From: Geodermatophilus amargosae
Lineage (GTDB): Bacteria; Actinomycetota; Actinomycetes; Mycobacteriales; Geodermatophilaceae
DNA length: 64,000 nucleotides
Assembly: GCF_900116515.1 (NCBI RefSeq)
Contig: NZ_FPBA01000014.1
Span: forward strand, 62,001-126,000
Direction: 5' to 3'
How positions within the stretch are numbered: the stretch's first letter is position 1; every line of letters starts with the position of its first letter. The position numbers and the translations under genes are program-made. Shown here piece after piece: positions 19,210-28,191 of this stretch. The notes below the pieces were generated by a model. It was not told the origin of the DNA and did not search any database. It saw nothing but the letters and a program-made list of their open reading frames with translations.

Positions 19210-20480
19210 CGAAGAGACTCCCTCGAAGGTCGGGCGGAAGGGGGTGCGGGCACGGCGGCGGTACGGAACACCCAGCCGCGAAGGAGCAGGAAGCGCAGCA
19301 GCGTGGCCGCGGCGTTGGCGGCGAGCAGCAGGGCAGACTCGAGGGCCGTCGCCGGAGCGGGGTCGACAGCGTGCAGTAACGCGAGCGTCCCGCTGGTCAG
19401 CGCCAGGCCGAGGACGAAGACGAGCAGCCCCTGGACGTGGTGACGTGCGGCGCCGTCCGGGCCGCGGATGCCGAAGGTGATCCGCCGGTTTGCCGCGGTG
19501 TTGGCCACCGCGGTGACGAGCAGCGCCACCAGGTTCGCCGCCTGGGCACCGGTCATGTCGCGCAGCAGCAGGAACAGCAGCAAGTAGGCGACCGTCGAGG
19601 CCCCGCCGATGAGCGTGAAGCGGACCAGCTGGGCGGCCAGCCCGGCGGAGACGCCGGGCACCGGGTTCGGCAGCGGTCGGCGGCCGATCTGTGCGCGGAG
19701 TTCGGCGACCGGCAGCCTGCCGGTGGCCAGGGCGCGCATCATCCGGGCGATGCCGGCCAGGTCGGCCTTCGCTGTGGCGAGGACGTCGACCCGGCTGTCG
19801 GGGTCGTCGACCCAGTCGACGGGCAGTTCGTGGATGCGCAGCCCGGCCCGCTCGGCCAGCACCAGCAGCTCGGTGTCGAAGAACCAGCCGCTGTCCTCGA
19901 CCAAGGGCAACAGCCGGGCGGCGACGTCGGCGCGGATCGCCTTGAAGCCGCACTGGACGTCCGACAGAGAGGTGGCCAGCGTTCGGCGCAGCAGCAGGTT
20001 GTAACCGCGGGAGATGGCCTCGCGCTTGAGCCCCCGGACCACCCGCGAGGACCGCGCCAGTCGTGTTCCGATGGCCACGTCGGAGTGGCCGGTGATCAGC
20101 GGCGCAACCAGCGGCAGCAGTGCGGCGAGGTCCGTGGAGAGGTCAACGTCCATGTAGACGAGGACCGGCGCGTCCGAGCCCAGCCAGGCGGTGCGCAGTG
20201 CCCGCCCGCGGCCGGCGTCGGGGACCGTGAGCACCTCGACGTCCGGCAACTCCGCGGCGAGCCGGTGCGCGACCTCCAGCGTGCGGTCGGTGCTGCCGTT
20301 CTCCGCCACAGTGATCCGGAACGGGTACGGCACCGCCTCGGTGAGATGAGCGTGCAGGCGGCGCAGGCACCGCTCCAGGTCGCCCTCCTCGTCGTGCACC
20401 GGGACGACGACGTCCAGTACCGGACTCCCGCGTGCGGCGGTCCCGGCACTGCCGGGGCGCTCATCCAGTAGGGATGGCAT
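19206..20480 (-). CDS. GT2 polyprenyl-phosphate glycosyltransferase fused to a GtrA-like membrane domain
   Basis: Residues about 20-250 are a DPM1-type GT2 domain (VVVPVHDEEGDLERCL, VYMDVDLSTDL with the DxD-like site, SDVQCGFKAIRADVA). Residues about 285-405 are a four-helix GtrA-like domain (VRFTLIGGASTVAYLL, ANLVALLVTAVANTAANRRITF). Such fusions make or flip polyprenyl-phosphate-linked sugars. It overlaps the PMT-type gene by four bases, which places the donor-making enzyme directly before the transferase. A perfect 8-bp inverted repeat lies at 20515-20532, just upstream of the start. Confidence 0.92.
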   Translation of the reverse strand: MPSLLDERPGSAGTAARGSPVLDVVVPVHDEEGDLERCLRRLHAHLTEAVPYPFRITVAENGSTDRTLEVAHRLAAELPDVEVLTVPDAGRGRALRTAWLGSDAPVLVYMDVDLSTDLAALLPLVAPLITGHSDVAIGTRLARSSRVVRGLKREAISRGYNLLLRRTLATSLSDVQCGFKAIRADVAARLLPLVEDSGWFFDTELLVLAERAGLRIHELPVDWVDDPDSRVDVLATAKADLAGIARMMRALATGRLPVAELRAQIGRRPLPNPVPGVSAGLAAQLVRFTLIGGASTVAYLLLFLLLRDMTGAQAANLVALLVTAVANTAANRRITFGIRGPDGAARHHVQGLLVFVLGLALTSGTLALLHAVDPAPATALESALLLAANAAATLLRFLLLRGWVFRTAAVPAPPSARPSRESLR

Positions 20481-20514
20481 GGCGTCACGGTGGAAGGGCG
20501 AGCTGGGGACAGAC

Positions 20515-20532
20515 TCCTCAGTTCACTGAGGA
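20515..20532. promoter_or_regulatory. Palindrome upstream of the glycosyltransferase operon
   Basis: TCCTCAGT and ACTGAGGA form perfect 8-bp arms around a two-base centre (TC), ending 35 bases before the GT2-GtrA start codon at 20480. The tight spacing suits a dimeric repressor site better than a terminator. No regulator gene is adjacent. Confidence 0.5.
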
Positions 20533-20688
20533 TCGGCTGTGAACCGCGGCCGCCTGGCCCTCCGCCGCTGAGGTCGAGAGGATGGGCCTCGCCCCCTTGG
20601 AAGACGTTGCGGAACTGGGTCCTCGGGCTCTGACCGCCAGCGCCCCATCGGCGCAGCGTGCCGAGCAGGTCGTCGTCGGCGTCTTCCC

Positions 20689-21120
20689 CGCACCGCGGCT
20701 GATCCGTGACGAGCTGTGGGCGCTGGTCGAGCCGCTGATCCACCCCGCAAGCCGGCGGTGCACGGCCGCACCGGCCGGCCCCGGACCTCGGACCGGGACG
20801 TGTTGGAGGGCATCGCGTTCGTGCTCTCGACCGGCATCGGCTGGGCCAAGGTGCCCGGTGAGCTGGGCCACGGGTCGGGCTGGACCTGCTGGTGCCGGCT
20901 GCACGAGTGGGCCGACGCCGGCGTGTTCGACCAGCTCCACCAGGCCGTTCCCGACCGGTTGGGCGAGGCGGGCCGGCTGGACTGGCCCCGGGTCAGCCTG
21001 GACTCGGTCAGCGTCCGGGCGAAAAGGGGGCGAGATGATGGGCCGACCCTCACCGACCGGGGCAAGGCCGGCAGCGAGTACCACCTGCTCGTCGACGCGG
21101 CAGGGCTGCCGCCCGCGTCC
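20689..21120 (+). mobile_element. IS5-type transposase remnant (DUF4096-like), frameshifted and truncated
   Basis: LIRDELWALVEPLI begins in one frame. After a shift near 20755 the next frame continues TGRPRTSDRDVLEGIAFVLS, GIGWAKVPGELGHGSGWTCW, LDWPRVSLDSVSVRAKRG and TDRGKAGSEYHLLVD. This is the N-terminal part of IS5-family transposases, including the first acidic residue region (LDSVS). The rest of the catalytic domain is missing after AGLP, and I cannot find terminal inverted repeats. It is a dead remnant. Confidence 0.85.
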
Positions 21121-21281
21121 AGTACTCGACGGCTCGATCTCGCCGCTACCGGGCCACACCGCTCCGCCTGACGAGTCAACGGCGGTCGGGCAGTGCCGTG
21201 TGTCGTCCTCGAGCGGGCTCCATGTCACGGACCTCCTGGTAGTTGCGGCACTAGTACCGCCAGCGTCTTCCTGCTGCCGGA

Positions 21282-22130
21282 GTGGTCGCGCACGGTCTCG
21301 GGGTGGTGAGTGGCCTACTCGTTGCGTTGTGCGCCGGGGTGCTGTGGGGAACGGCCGACTTCGCCGGGGGCCGGCTCAGCCGGCGGCTACCGCTGCTGGT
21401 GGTGGTCGTCTGCAGTCAGGGTGCCGGCCTTGTATCGCTGCTCCTGGTCATTCTCGCGCGCGGACACATCACCTCCGGCGCGATCGGTTGGGGCGTGGTG
21501 GCCGGGGTGCTCTCGCTGGGGAGCGTCACCTGTCTCTATCGAGCGCTTGCGGTGGGGACGATGAGCGTGGTCGCTCCGCTCGTGGCCACCTCCGCCGCGG
21601 TCCCCGTGCTGGCGGGGGTCTTCGGTGGGGAACGCCCTGGGGCGGCGGCTGCGACGGGCATCGCGTTGGCGTCGGCCGGGATCGTGCTGGTGAGTAGGCA
21701 GGTGGCGCTCGAGCCGCCGCTGGATCACCGACTCAGCGTCGTCCTGGCGGTGGCTGCTGCCCTGTTCGCCGGGGCCCAGCTCGTGGCACTGCAGCGCGCC
21801 GGCGCCATCGACGCGTTGACCGGAGTGGCAGCCAGCAGAGCCACGAGCGTGGCGGTCCTCGTCTGCGTGCTGATCCTCAGCCGAGCGTCCGCGCCGGCGC
21901 GGGCCCTGCCGGGCGCCGCGTTGGTGGGGTTGCTCGACACCGGGGCGAACCTGGCCTACACCCTGGCGAGCGCGCGATCGCTGTTGTCGTTGACCGCAGT
22001 ACTCGCCAGCCTCTATCCCGTGGTGACGGTCGCCCTCGCGCGGCTGCTGCTGCACGAACGCCTGCGCCCGGCCCAGCGGGTCGGTGCCTCACTGGCGATG
22101 ACAGGCGTACTGCTGATCGTCAGTGGATGA
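21282..22130 (+). CDS. EamA-family (DMT superfamily) transporter
   Basis: The 282-residue protein has about ten hydrophobic helices arranged as two EamA repeats of five (VALCAGVLWGTADFAGGRL at the first, AALFAGAQLVALQRAGAI at the second). The second repeat ends with the typical ARLLLHERLRPAQRVGASL pattern. DMT carriers export amino acids, nucleosides or other metabolites; the substrate is not deducible here. The GTG start at 21282 is weakly supported, and an in-frame GTG at 21303 is an alternative. It sits between an IS remnant and a gene-free region. Confidence 0.85.
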   Translation: MVAHGLGVVSGLLVALCAGVLWGTADFAGGRLSRRLPLLVVVVCSQGAGLVSLLLVILARGHITSGAIGWGVVAGVLSLGSVTCLYRALAVGTMSVVAPLVATSAAVPVLAGVFGGERPGAAAATGIALASAGIVLVSRQVALEPPLDHRLSVVLAVAAALFAGAQLVALQRAGAIDALTGVAASRATSVAVLVCVLILSRASAPARALPGAALVGLLDTGANLAYTLASARSLLSLTAVLASLYPVVTVALARLLLHERLRPAQRVGASLAMTGVLLIVSG

Positions 22131-22875
22131 CGTCGGGCCCGTACGGCACGCGGGGCACAGGAACGACCCGGTACAGCAGCGCACCTCGGTCGGCGGCGGA
22201 TCGGACCGAACGGCAGTGAACGCCTCAGGCGCCTGAGCGACACTGTCAGTACAGCGCTGACCGCCAGCGGATGACTCAGAGGTGAGTGGGGGACAAGCAG
22301 CTCGACAACCGGCGGCGGGATCCTCCTGCCGTTCCTCGTGATGCGGAGCGGTGCTCGACGACCCTTCACCACGGCCGCCCTGAGTCACGAGGGAGTCGGA
22401 CAGGCCAGGCGGGTGTCCTCGCAAGTCAGGACGCCTCTCCTGACCACCGATCCGCCTGCGTTCGCTGCGGTTCGCTGCGGTTCGCCATCGTTCCGTATGT
22501 CGTTTGATCTGCGCATTCAAACTTCGACGAACTGTCGCGGACACGCTGCCGTCGCCTAGGGGTTTCCGGCCGTCAAGGGGTCACCTCATCGAGCCAGCCT
22601 TCGGTCGCGCCACCGGCAGCGGTGCCTGATCTCCGCCGGACCAATCCGTCGCGATCGGGACTAGAGGAGTGCTGGAGACGAACTTGAGAACGCGGGTGAG
22701 GCTTCAGTGAGGGCTGATGGACCGCCTCTCCCACCGCGGCAGGTGGTCCACAGACCGTCGTGTGTCCACAGATTGCTGGTTCGGCAGCCGGTGGTCCGCT
22801 GTCGGCGGTAGTCCGTCCTCGGGGCTGGCATCGAAGGCGCCGAGCCCTCGACGCACGAGGACGTGGAGGCGGTCG
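22131..22875. other. Gene-free region before the intact integrase
   Basis: No recognisable protein is encoded in these 745 bases. A 10-bp unit TTCGCTGCGG is repeated twice in tandem at 22461-22480 and partly again. An in-frame extension of the integrase to 22717 exists but lacks protein character. The integrase promoter must lie here, and possibly one arm of its attachment region, but I cannot define it. Confidence 0.5.
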
Positions 22876-24078
22876 ATGGCGGGCACGCGACGGCGTCAGG
22901 CAGGCGAAGGCGGGATCAGCGAGTACCAGACGAAGGCCGGCCCACGCTTCCTCATCAAGTACGCCGCCCAGCGGGCCGATGGCACCAAGCGCGTGGTCCT
23001 GAAGCGGGGCTTCCGCACCCGCCGGGAGGCTGCTGCGGTCCTGCGTGCGGAGATCCGCAAGACCGAGATGGGGGAGTGGGTCGATCCGAGCAAGCAGCGG
23101 CTGGACGCCTACCTGGCCGAGTGGATGGCGGCTCAGCGACTGCACCCGTCCACGATGTCCTCGTATCGGAGGAACATCCGGCTGCACATCGACCCCTACC
23201 TGGGTGCTCAGTCCGTTGCCCGGCTGACCGGCCCGATGGTCGACGCCTGGATGCGCGAACTCGAGGCGTCGGGGCGGGCCGACGGAGCCGGTGGCCTGTC
23301 GGCACGGACTGTCCGCTACGTCTTCACCATCCTGCGGGCGGCGCTGAGCGACGCGGTCCGACAAGGACGGTTGGCCGTGAACCCGACCGACCGGGCGACC
23401 CCGCCGAGCGCGTCGGAGGCTCGCCCGCCGGAGATGCAGGCCTGGACCGCAGCCGAGCTCGCGCGGTTCATGCGCTGGGTCGACGCCGACGACCCCGACT
23501 CGGCCATGGGTTGGCGGCTGCTGGCGGCCACCGGGATGCGCTGTGGCGAGGCGCTCGCGCTGCGCTGGCGTGACGTCGACCTCGACGCCGCTCGGCCGCA
23601 GGTGCGCCGCAGCGTAGGAACGGTGAAGGACAAGGGCGCCGGCCAGCGCCTGGTGGAGGGGCCGACCAAGACCGGACAGTCCCGAGTGATCGACCTCGAC
23701 GCGGGCACCGTCGCTGCCCTCCGGCGCTACCGCGCCGCCCGGGAACACGTGTCGGTAGACCTGGTGCGGGACTCCGCGCTGGTGCTGAGCGGGCTCGACG
23801 GCAGCCACCGCCACCCGGAGCGGTTCTCCCGCCGCTTCACCGCCCAGGTCGTGCGAGCACGCAGGGCACTGGGGGAGGAGCAGTTGCCGGCGATCCGGCT
23901 GCACGACCTGCGCCACACCCACGCCACGCTGCTGCTGGCCGACGGCGTGCCGGTGAAGGTCGTCTCGGAGCGCCTGGGACACGCGAACGCCACCATCACG
24001 CTCACCGTCTACCAGCACGTGCACCCCGGCATGGGCCGCGAGGCCGCCGACCGCTTCGCCGCCCTCCTCGAGGGCTGA
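22876..24078 (+). CDS. Tyrosine recombinase (phage/ICE-type integrase), intact copy
   Basis: From an ATG preceded by GTGGAGG the protein has 400 residues: an AP2-like arm-binding N-terminus (ISEYQTKAGPRFLIKYAAQ), a SAM-like core-binding domain (YLAEWMAAQRLHPSTMSSY) and the catalytic domain. Visible catalytic residues are Arg near 221 (TGMRCGEAL), His-x-x-Arg near 342 (HDLRHTH), His in ERLGHANATI and Tyr near 377 (VYQH). Such enzymes integrate and excise elements at tRNA-type attachment sites. A second, truncated copy lies at 7206-8165 in the same orientation. No excisionase, relaxase or phage genes are nearby, so the element it once served is not recognisable. Confidence 0.93.
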   Translation: MAGTRRRQAGEGGISEYQTKAGPRFLIKYAAQRADGTKRVVLKRGFRTRREAAAVLRAEIRKTEMGEWVDPSKQRLDAYLAEWMAAQRLHPSTMSSYRRNIRLHIDPYLGAQSVARLTGPMVDAWMRELEASGRADGAGGLSARTVRYVFTILRAALSDAVRQGRLAVNPTDRATPPSASEARPPEMQAWTAAELARFMRWVDADDPDSAMGWRLLAATGMRCGEALALRWRDVDLDAARPQVRRSVGTVKDKGAGQRLVEGPTKTGQSRVIDLDAGTVAALRRYRAAREHVSVDLVRDSALVLSGLDGSHRHPERFSRRFTAQVVRARRALGEEQLPAIRLHDLRHTHATLLLADGVPVKVVSERLGHANATITLTVYQHVHPGMGREAADRFAALLEG

Positions 24079-24087
24079 CCGGGTGCG

Positions 24088-24108
24088 ATAGGTATCAAAT
24101 AGGTATCA
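24088..24108. repeat. ATAGGTATCA direct repeat after the integrase stop
   Basis: ATAGGTATCA occurs at 24088-24097 and 24099-24108, a spacing of 11 bases or one helical turn, ten bases after the integrase stop codon. Arm-type integrase or excisionase sites often have this arrangement, so it is a candidate arm-site pair. It is also A/T-richer than almost anything else in the window. Confidence 0.55.
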
Positions 24109-24175
24109 CGAGGCCCTTTGGCCCTGAGACGGCGCCGCCCCGGGCCTCTGACCTGCAAAGACACCGGGGCGATGC

Positions 24176-24200
24176 TGTGTCCGAGGGGGGAGTTGGACAC
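24176..24200. other. tRNA-3'-end-like attachment-site candidate
   Basis: The sequence TGTGTCCGAGGGGGGAGTT, about 100 bases after the integrase, resembles the reverse complement of an actinobacterial tRNA 3' end (T-arm plus acceptor), the usual core of integrase attachment sites. It also forms an inverted repeat, GTGTCC (24177-24182) with GGACAC (24195-24200). No complete tRNA is present, so it could be an att remnant. It is related to, but not the same as, the repeat at 461 and 48955. Confidence 0.4.
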
Positions 24201-24383
24201 CGTGGACTGGGAGCCGTCCCACCTGCTGCCTGCCCGGTGGGGGAGGGGCGCGGTGTGCGCGGCTTCGTGGTCATGATCGGAACGTAGCGCGCCGGTCGGA
24301 CAGTGCAAGATCGTCGCCGCTGGTCAGACGGGGCCTGGCCGCACTGTGGGCCGCGCCGCTGGACTGACTACCCGGACCTGTTG

Positions 24384-24424
24384 GTGCCAATCGCTCGGAG
24401 ATTGGCCGACGAAGCGATTGGCAC
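24384..24424. other. Perfect 12-bp inverted repeat downstream of the integrase
   Basis: GTGCCAATCGCT at 24384-24395 pairs perfectly with AGCGATTGGCAC at 24413-24424 around a 17-base loop. The loop contains a further GATTGGC half-site near 24400. No T tract follows. It may be a terminator-like structure or a protein-binding site. The gene-free stretch 24109-24651 contains nothing else I can recognise. Confidence 0.55.
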
Positions 24425-24651
24425 AAGCAACTCGTGGCACAGGCACCCGCCGGGGCCCGGGCTCCCTGCCGGCCCGAGGCGGCCCTCGGCGGCGTCGAGG
24501 AGGTTCGGCCGCCCGACGAGTAGTCCAGCGACGTCCCGGAGCTGTGCCTAACGCTAGGAGCCTGTTGATGCCCGACCGGCGTTCGTCGCGTCGGCCGCCG
24601 GCGTTCGGGCGGTCACGAGCGGTGCGGTCGTGTCCGGTCCGGAAGGAGCGG

Positions 24652-25188
24652 TCACCGGAGTTGGGCGGCCAGCTGCTGGGCGTGGTCGAGCTGGTGTCTC
24701 GGGAGGAAGTCGAGCACTTCAGCGACGCTGATCCGCCCGTCGACGGCGTGGAGACCGGTTCGGTCCAGCTCCGTGGCGCCCACGCCGGCCACGGTCCGCA
24801 GCAACTCGTCCTGCGCCCTGCTTAGCTCTTCAAGCAGTTGCGCCGGCGGCCTGGACCGGTAGTCGGCCAACCGCTCCGGAGCGTCGGTGGCGAAGTCGGC
24901 CAGCTGCGGCTGGCGCTCCCGGCACATGCGCCTCAGTCGATCGGTGAAGATCCGGGCGCTGTCGCGGAGGTGTCCGGCAACGTCACCGACGGTCCAGTCC
25001 AGTTCGGTGGCGTACTCGGGGAAGTGGCCGAGGCGAATCAGCCGGTTCCGGTCCTCGGGGTGTAGGGCTGCGTGCCAGCGGTCGTCGGAGGCTGCGGCAG
25101 CTACGAGCAGGGCGACCCTCGACTGCTGGGCTTCGAGTGCGACTGTGGACCTTGCGACTAGGCCCGGTACGGAGCCGATCACCGTCAT
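24652..25188 (-). CDS. DinB-like / mycothiol-maleylpyruvate-isomerase-N-type protein
   Basis: The 178-residue protein fits the four-helix DinB/MDMPI_N fold: LDWTVGDVAGHLRDSARIF in the second helix with a metal-ligand-type His, a central amphipathic helix, and a C-terminal EVLDFLPRHQLDHAQQLAAQL with the second His pair. In actinobacteria such proteins are often mycothiol-dependent transferases, but some lost the metal site and their role is unknown. It is a single gene on the minus strand, 570 bases after the integrase. Confidence 0.8.
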   Translation of the reverse strand: MTVIGSVPGLVARSTVALEAQQSRVALLVAAAASDDRWHAALHPEDRNRLIRLGHFPEYATELDWTVGDVAGHLRDSARIFTDRLRRMCRERQPQLADFATDAPERLADYRSRPPAQLLEELSRAQDELLRTVAGVGATELDRTGLHAVDGRISVAEVLDFLPRHQLDHAQQLAAQLR

Positions 25189-25658
25189 GCCGCTGAGGAT
25201 CTCCGGCCGACCGTTCCAGCACGAGGGAGCTGGCCGCCGGGAATCGCCGGAAACCTGCCAGCACGAAGCCGCCGGGGTGGGATGCGGCGGAGCCGGCCGT
25301 GACGGTCCGATTCCGCAGGCGCCGTGGCAGCGCGGGCCGCCGACAGCCGCGATCGGGAGGCGGCGGCGCGGCTGGGCCGCGCGCAGCCGAGCCCACCGTC
25401 GGAGGCCAGGCGCGGCTCTGTAGACGGGCGGTGACGCCCTCGCCCTCGGCGACCTCTACGTCAAGTCCGGTCACCGAGACCTCGGGAGGGTCGGCTGCTC
25501 ATGGCCCCGCTCTCTGACGTTGCCCGAGCAGCCGCTGATCCGCTCCGGCGTCGAGCTTGACAACCTGGACGCCAGCGCGGCACCGCTGCCTCGGCGCCAG
25601 GCGGCGGCTCGAGGTCCTCGACGCCTGGCAGCCCGCCGGGGACGCCGCTGTCGCGGCG
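25189..25658. other. Gene-free region
   Basis: I find no convincing gene. One plus-strand frame from about 25320 to 25670 has a short protein-like passage (ALALGDLYVKSGHRDLG), but it is interrupted and I recognise no family. It may be a degraded gene fragment. A loose partial match to the 17-bp regulatory motif of the copper cluster occurs at about 25236, with two bases missing, and I do not count it. Confidence 0.4.
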
Positions 25659-27083
25659 TCAGGTGCGTGACAGGGGCGACGCAGACGCGTCCCGCTGTAC
25701 GGCGAGGGCTGGTCTCCGAGCGTCCCTCCGTACCTCGAGTTCCGCGAGGTCGACCGAGTACGTTTCCGGCCCGCGCGTCGCACCGGCCGCCAACAGTGCC
25801 GCTCCCACGGCAAGGAGCACGAGCTGGGTGTACTCGAACGGCATCACCCGGCCGAGGCCGGCCAGGTAGAACGCCGACAGACTCGGCAGCACCACGGACA
25901 GGCTGTAGCCGATGCCGAACCCCGACGATCGGACAGCGGTCGGGAACCGCTCGTTGCAGTAGCTCGACGCGGCGCCCCACGCGCCGACGACCAGTACGTG
26001 CACGACCGCGACCAGGGCGAACGCCGAGGCGACGCCGATCCGCGCGTTCGCCACGACGGCGTAGACCGGCAGTCCGAGAACGACCGCGACGACCGCGCCG
26101 CCGAGCAGCACCTGCCGTCGTCCGATGACCTGGCTCGCCATTCCCACGGCAACGACGGTCAGGAACAGGACGACGTTGGCCGCCAGCAGTGCCCACGTCA
26201 CCGCGACCGGCGAGGTGTCGTACTGCGTCAGCAGCAGACGCGGCATGACGGACACGACGCTGCCGCTCATCAGCCACAGGCCGGTCATGAGCAGGAGCAC
26301 CTGGGTCAGGTCACGCCGCAGCGTTCCGTGGGCCAGTGCGCGCAGTGGGCGGTCGATCTTCGGGGTCTGCTGCCAGACGTCGGACTCCGGGACCCGAGCG
26401 CGCAACAACAGGAGCGCGAACCCGAGGCCGGCGCCGAGCAGGAAGGGGATGCGCCAGCCCCACTGCACGTAGGGCGACGCGGGCCCCCCGGCGGGTGCGA
26501 GTGCAAGCACGGCGAGGACGACGAGGCTGATGAACACGTAGGCGAGCGTGTAGGCACCCAGCAGAAGCCCGCCCAGCAGGCCACGGGCACGAGGTGGACA
26601 GTGCTCGAACGCCAGCGGTGTTCCGGCGCTGTACTCGCCGCCGAGGAAGATGCCGTTGACGAAGCGCAGTCCGACCAGCAGTGCCGGTGCCAGAGCTCCC
26701 CACGCCGCATACCCGGGCAGCAGCCCGATCGCCGCGGTGCAGGTGGAGAACCCCGCGACCGACATCAGGGTCAGCCGCCGACGGCCCAGACGATCGGCCA
26801 GGTGACCGAAGAGCAGCGCTCCGATCGGCCGGCCGAGCATGGTGGCCGCGAACGTGCCGATGAACAGCACACTGGCCAGGTCGGCCGACACGCTGGCCGG
26901 CTGGAAGTACGCGATGGCCGGCGCGAGGGCCACAACGGGCAGGTACACGTCCACCATGTCGATCCAGTAGCCGGCCCAGCCACTGGCCATCGCACGCCGC
27001 TGCCGGTCATCGGCCCGGCGCAGCGCGACGATCTGCTCTCGCGGCCTCGCCCGGAAGGACATGGGCTCGTCCACAACCGTCAT
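25659..27083 (-). CDS. MHS-type MFS transporter (metabolite:H+ symporter group)
   Basis: From the ATG at 27083 the protein has about 474 residues and 12 helices. The MHS/sugar-porter signatures are present: GRPIGALLFGHLADRLGRRR after helix 2, RFVNGIFLGGEYSAGTPLAFEH in helix 4 with the loop after it, PPRARGLLGGLLLGAYTLAY in helix 5 and VRSSGFGIGYSLSVVL in helix 10. MHS proteins import carboxylates or osmolytes such as shikimate, alpha-ketoglutarate or proline betaine; the substrate is unknown. Upstream in-frame starts reach to 27137, but the ATG with a GGGGG leader is preferred. It is not in an operon. Confidence 0.88.
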   Translation of the reverse strand: MTVVDEPMSFRARPREQIVALRRADDRQRRAMASGWAGYWIDMVDVYLPVVALAPAIAYFQPASVSADLASVLFIGTFAATMLGRPIGALLFGHLADRLGRRRLTLMSVAGFSTCTAAIGLLPGYAAWGALAPALLVGLRFVNGIFLGGEYSAGTPLAFEHCPPRARGLLGGLLLGAYTLAYVFISLVVLAVLALAPAGGPASPYVQWGWRIPFLLGAGLGFALLLLRARVPESDVWQQTPKIDRPLRALAHGTLRRDLTQVLLLMTGLWLMSGSVVSVMPRLLLTQYDTSPVAVTWALLAANVVLFLTVVAVGMASQVIGRRQVLLGGAVVAVVLGLPVYAVVANARIGVASAFALVAVVHVLVVGAWGAASSYCNERFPTAVRSSGFGIGYSLSVVLPSLSAFYLAGLGRVMPFEYTQLVLLAVGAALLAAGATRGPETYSVDLAELEVRRDARRPALAVQRDASASPLSRT

Positions 27084-27137
27084 CGGATGGACCCCCAGCG
27101 GCGGCGTCGCGGTCGGCAGGAGCGGCGATGAGGACAC

Positions 27138-27469
27138 CGCTGCGTCCCACCGTCGTCAAGACGTTCCGGGGCCGAGGCTGTTCGAGGCAGGGGATCCGGT
27201 GCTCAGCGCCTCTGCCGCGCCGGAACCGCGGGGCCGCGACAGGCGGTCCGGATGCCGTCGCACGGGCTTGCGGCTGGCCGTCGGTCAGCGGCGTGGGCCG
27301 GTGAATCGCCGCCCGGCACCCTCTTGCGGGATGAGGGCGTGAGGGCCCTGCTCTGTGTCGGGGTGCGGAATGGTGTCGGCCCACGTCGGGGCCAGCGCCC
27401 CGCCAGGCTGGGCGGAGTCCGCTGGGGTGCCGGCCTCGCAGGTCACGATGAGAGCGATCAGCAAGCCGT
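27138..27469. other. Spacer between the MFS carrier and the GNAT gene
   Basis: No recognisable gene lies in these 330 bases. The two flanking genes are both on the minus strand, so the stretch holds the promoter of the MFS carrier and the 3' end region of the GNAT gene. I see no strong hairpin. Confidence 0.45.
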
Positions 27470-28132
27470 TCACCGAACGCGCTCCTGCCAGTTGTCCTCC
27501 GGGCCGGCCGCGGTCGCCGCCCGATCGGCGGCCGTCGTTCCCGGACCGCGAAGCATCAACCAGGTGCGCGGGCCACCACCGGGCAGGTCGACGACGCCGA
27601 CCACCGCGAAGCGGAGTCGGCGGTAGAACCGCACATTCGGCTCGCCGCTCGTCTCCAGCCACACCGGCAGCCCGTCCCGGTCGGCGCGATCGAGCCCCGG
27701 GGCCAGCAGCGCGGCACCGAGCCCCTGCCGCTGTCTGTGCTGCACGACGCCCAGGCTGGCCAAGGTCAGGTGCCGCTCACTCGGGCGCCGGCCGGCCAGC
27801 ACCTCCTCGGCTGCAGCGGCGGCCGCCGCCCGGTGCCCCGCCAGCTCGGCGGCCGCCGGGCCGACCCGCTGCCACACCTCGTCGGGGATCCCGGTGCTGG
27901 GCATCCAGACGGCGACGCCCAGGAGTTCCTGCCCCGCCTCCCCGACGTCGACGCGGCCGAAGGGCACGGCGACGGCGGACAGGTAGAGGTAGTGCAGGGC
28001 CCGCAGCCGCTCGCCGTGGCCGTCGGCGTCGACCGTCCATCGGGTCCACGGGTAGTCGGTGAAGGCGGCGGCGAGCACCTCGGCGGCGGCCGGGACGTCG
28101 TCGGGCCCAGCCGCGCGCACGTGCAAGGTCAT
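27470..28132 (-). CDS. GNAT-family N-acetyltransferase
   Basis: The 220-residue protein starts with a typical GNAT first strand (HVRAAGPDDVPAAAEVLAAAF), has the core HLTLASLGVVQHRQRQGLGAALL with the R/Q-x-x-G-x-G/A acetyl-CoA loop (RQRQGLG), and ends with VWLETSGEPNVRFYRRLRFAV, the strand 6-helix 4 motif of the family. The layout matches actinobacterial GNATs of unknown substrate, some of which act on small amines. Between it and copA lies a strong terminator hairpin, so the two are separately transcribed. Confidence 0.88.
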   Translation of the reverse strand: MTLHVRAAGPDDVPAAAEVLAAAFTDYPWTRWTVDADGHGERLRALHYLYLSAVAVPFGRVDVGEAGQELLGVAVWMPSTGIPDEVWQRVGPAAAELAGHRAAAAAAAEEVLAGRRPSERHLTLASLGVVQHRQRQGLGAALLAPGLDRADRDGLPVWLETSGEPNVRFYRRLRFAVVGVVDLPGGGPRTWLMLRGPGTTAADRAATAAGPEDNWQERVR

Positions 28133-28191
28133 GGGTGCCTCGGTCGGTTCTGAGGGCGTGTTCGGCGGGCGGATCAGGTGGTCGAGCAGCA

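Noticed and set aside
19210..19953. Upstream extension of the PMT-like frame to 19953
   Set aside because: It lies antisense-frame to the intact GT2-GtrA gene and is Arg/Pro-rich; the ATGA overlap at 19206-19209 gives a clear start.
25236..25260. Motif-like sequence near the DinB-like gene
   Set aside because: It lacks two internal bases and the flanking elements, so it may be chance.
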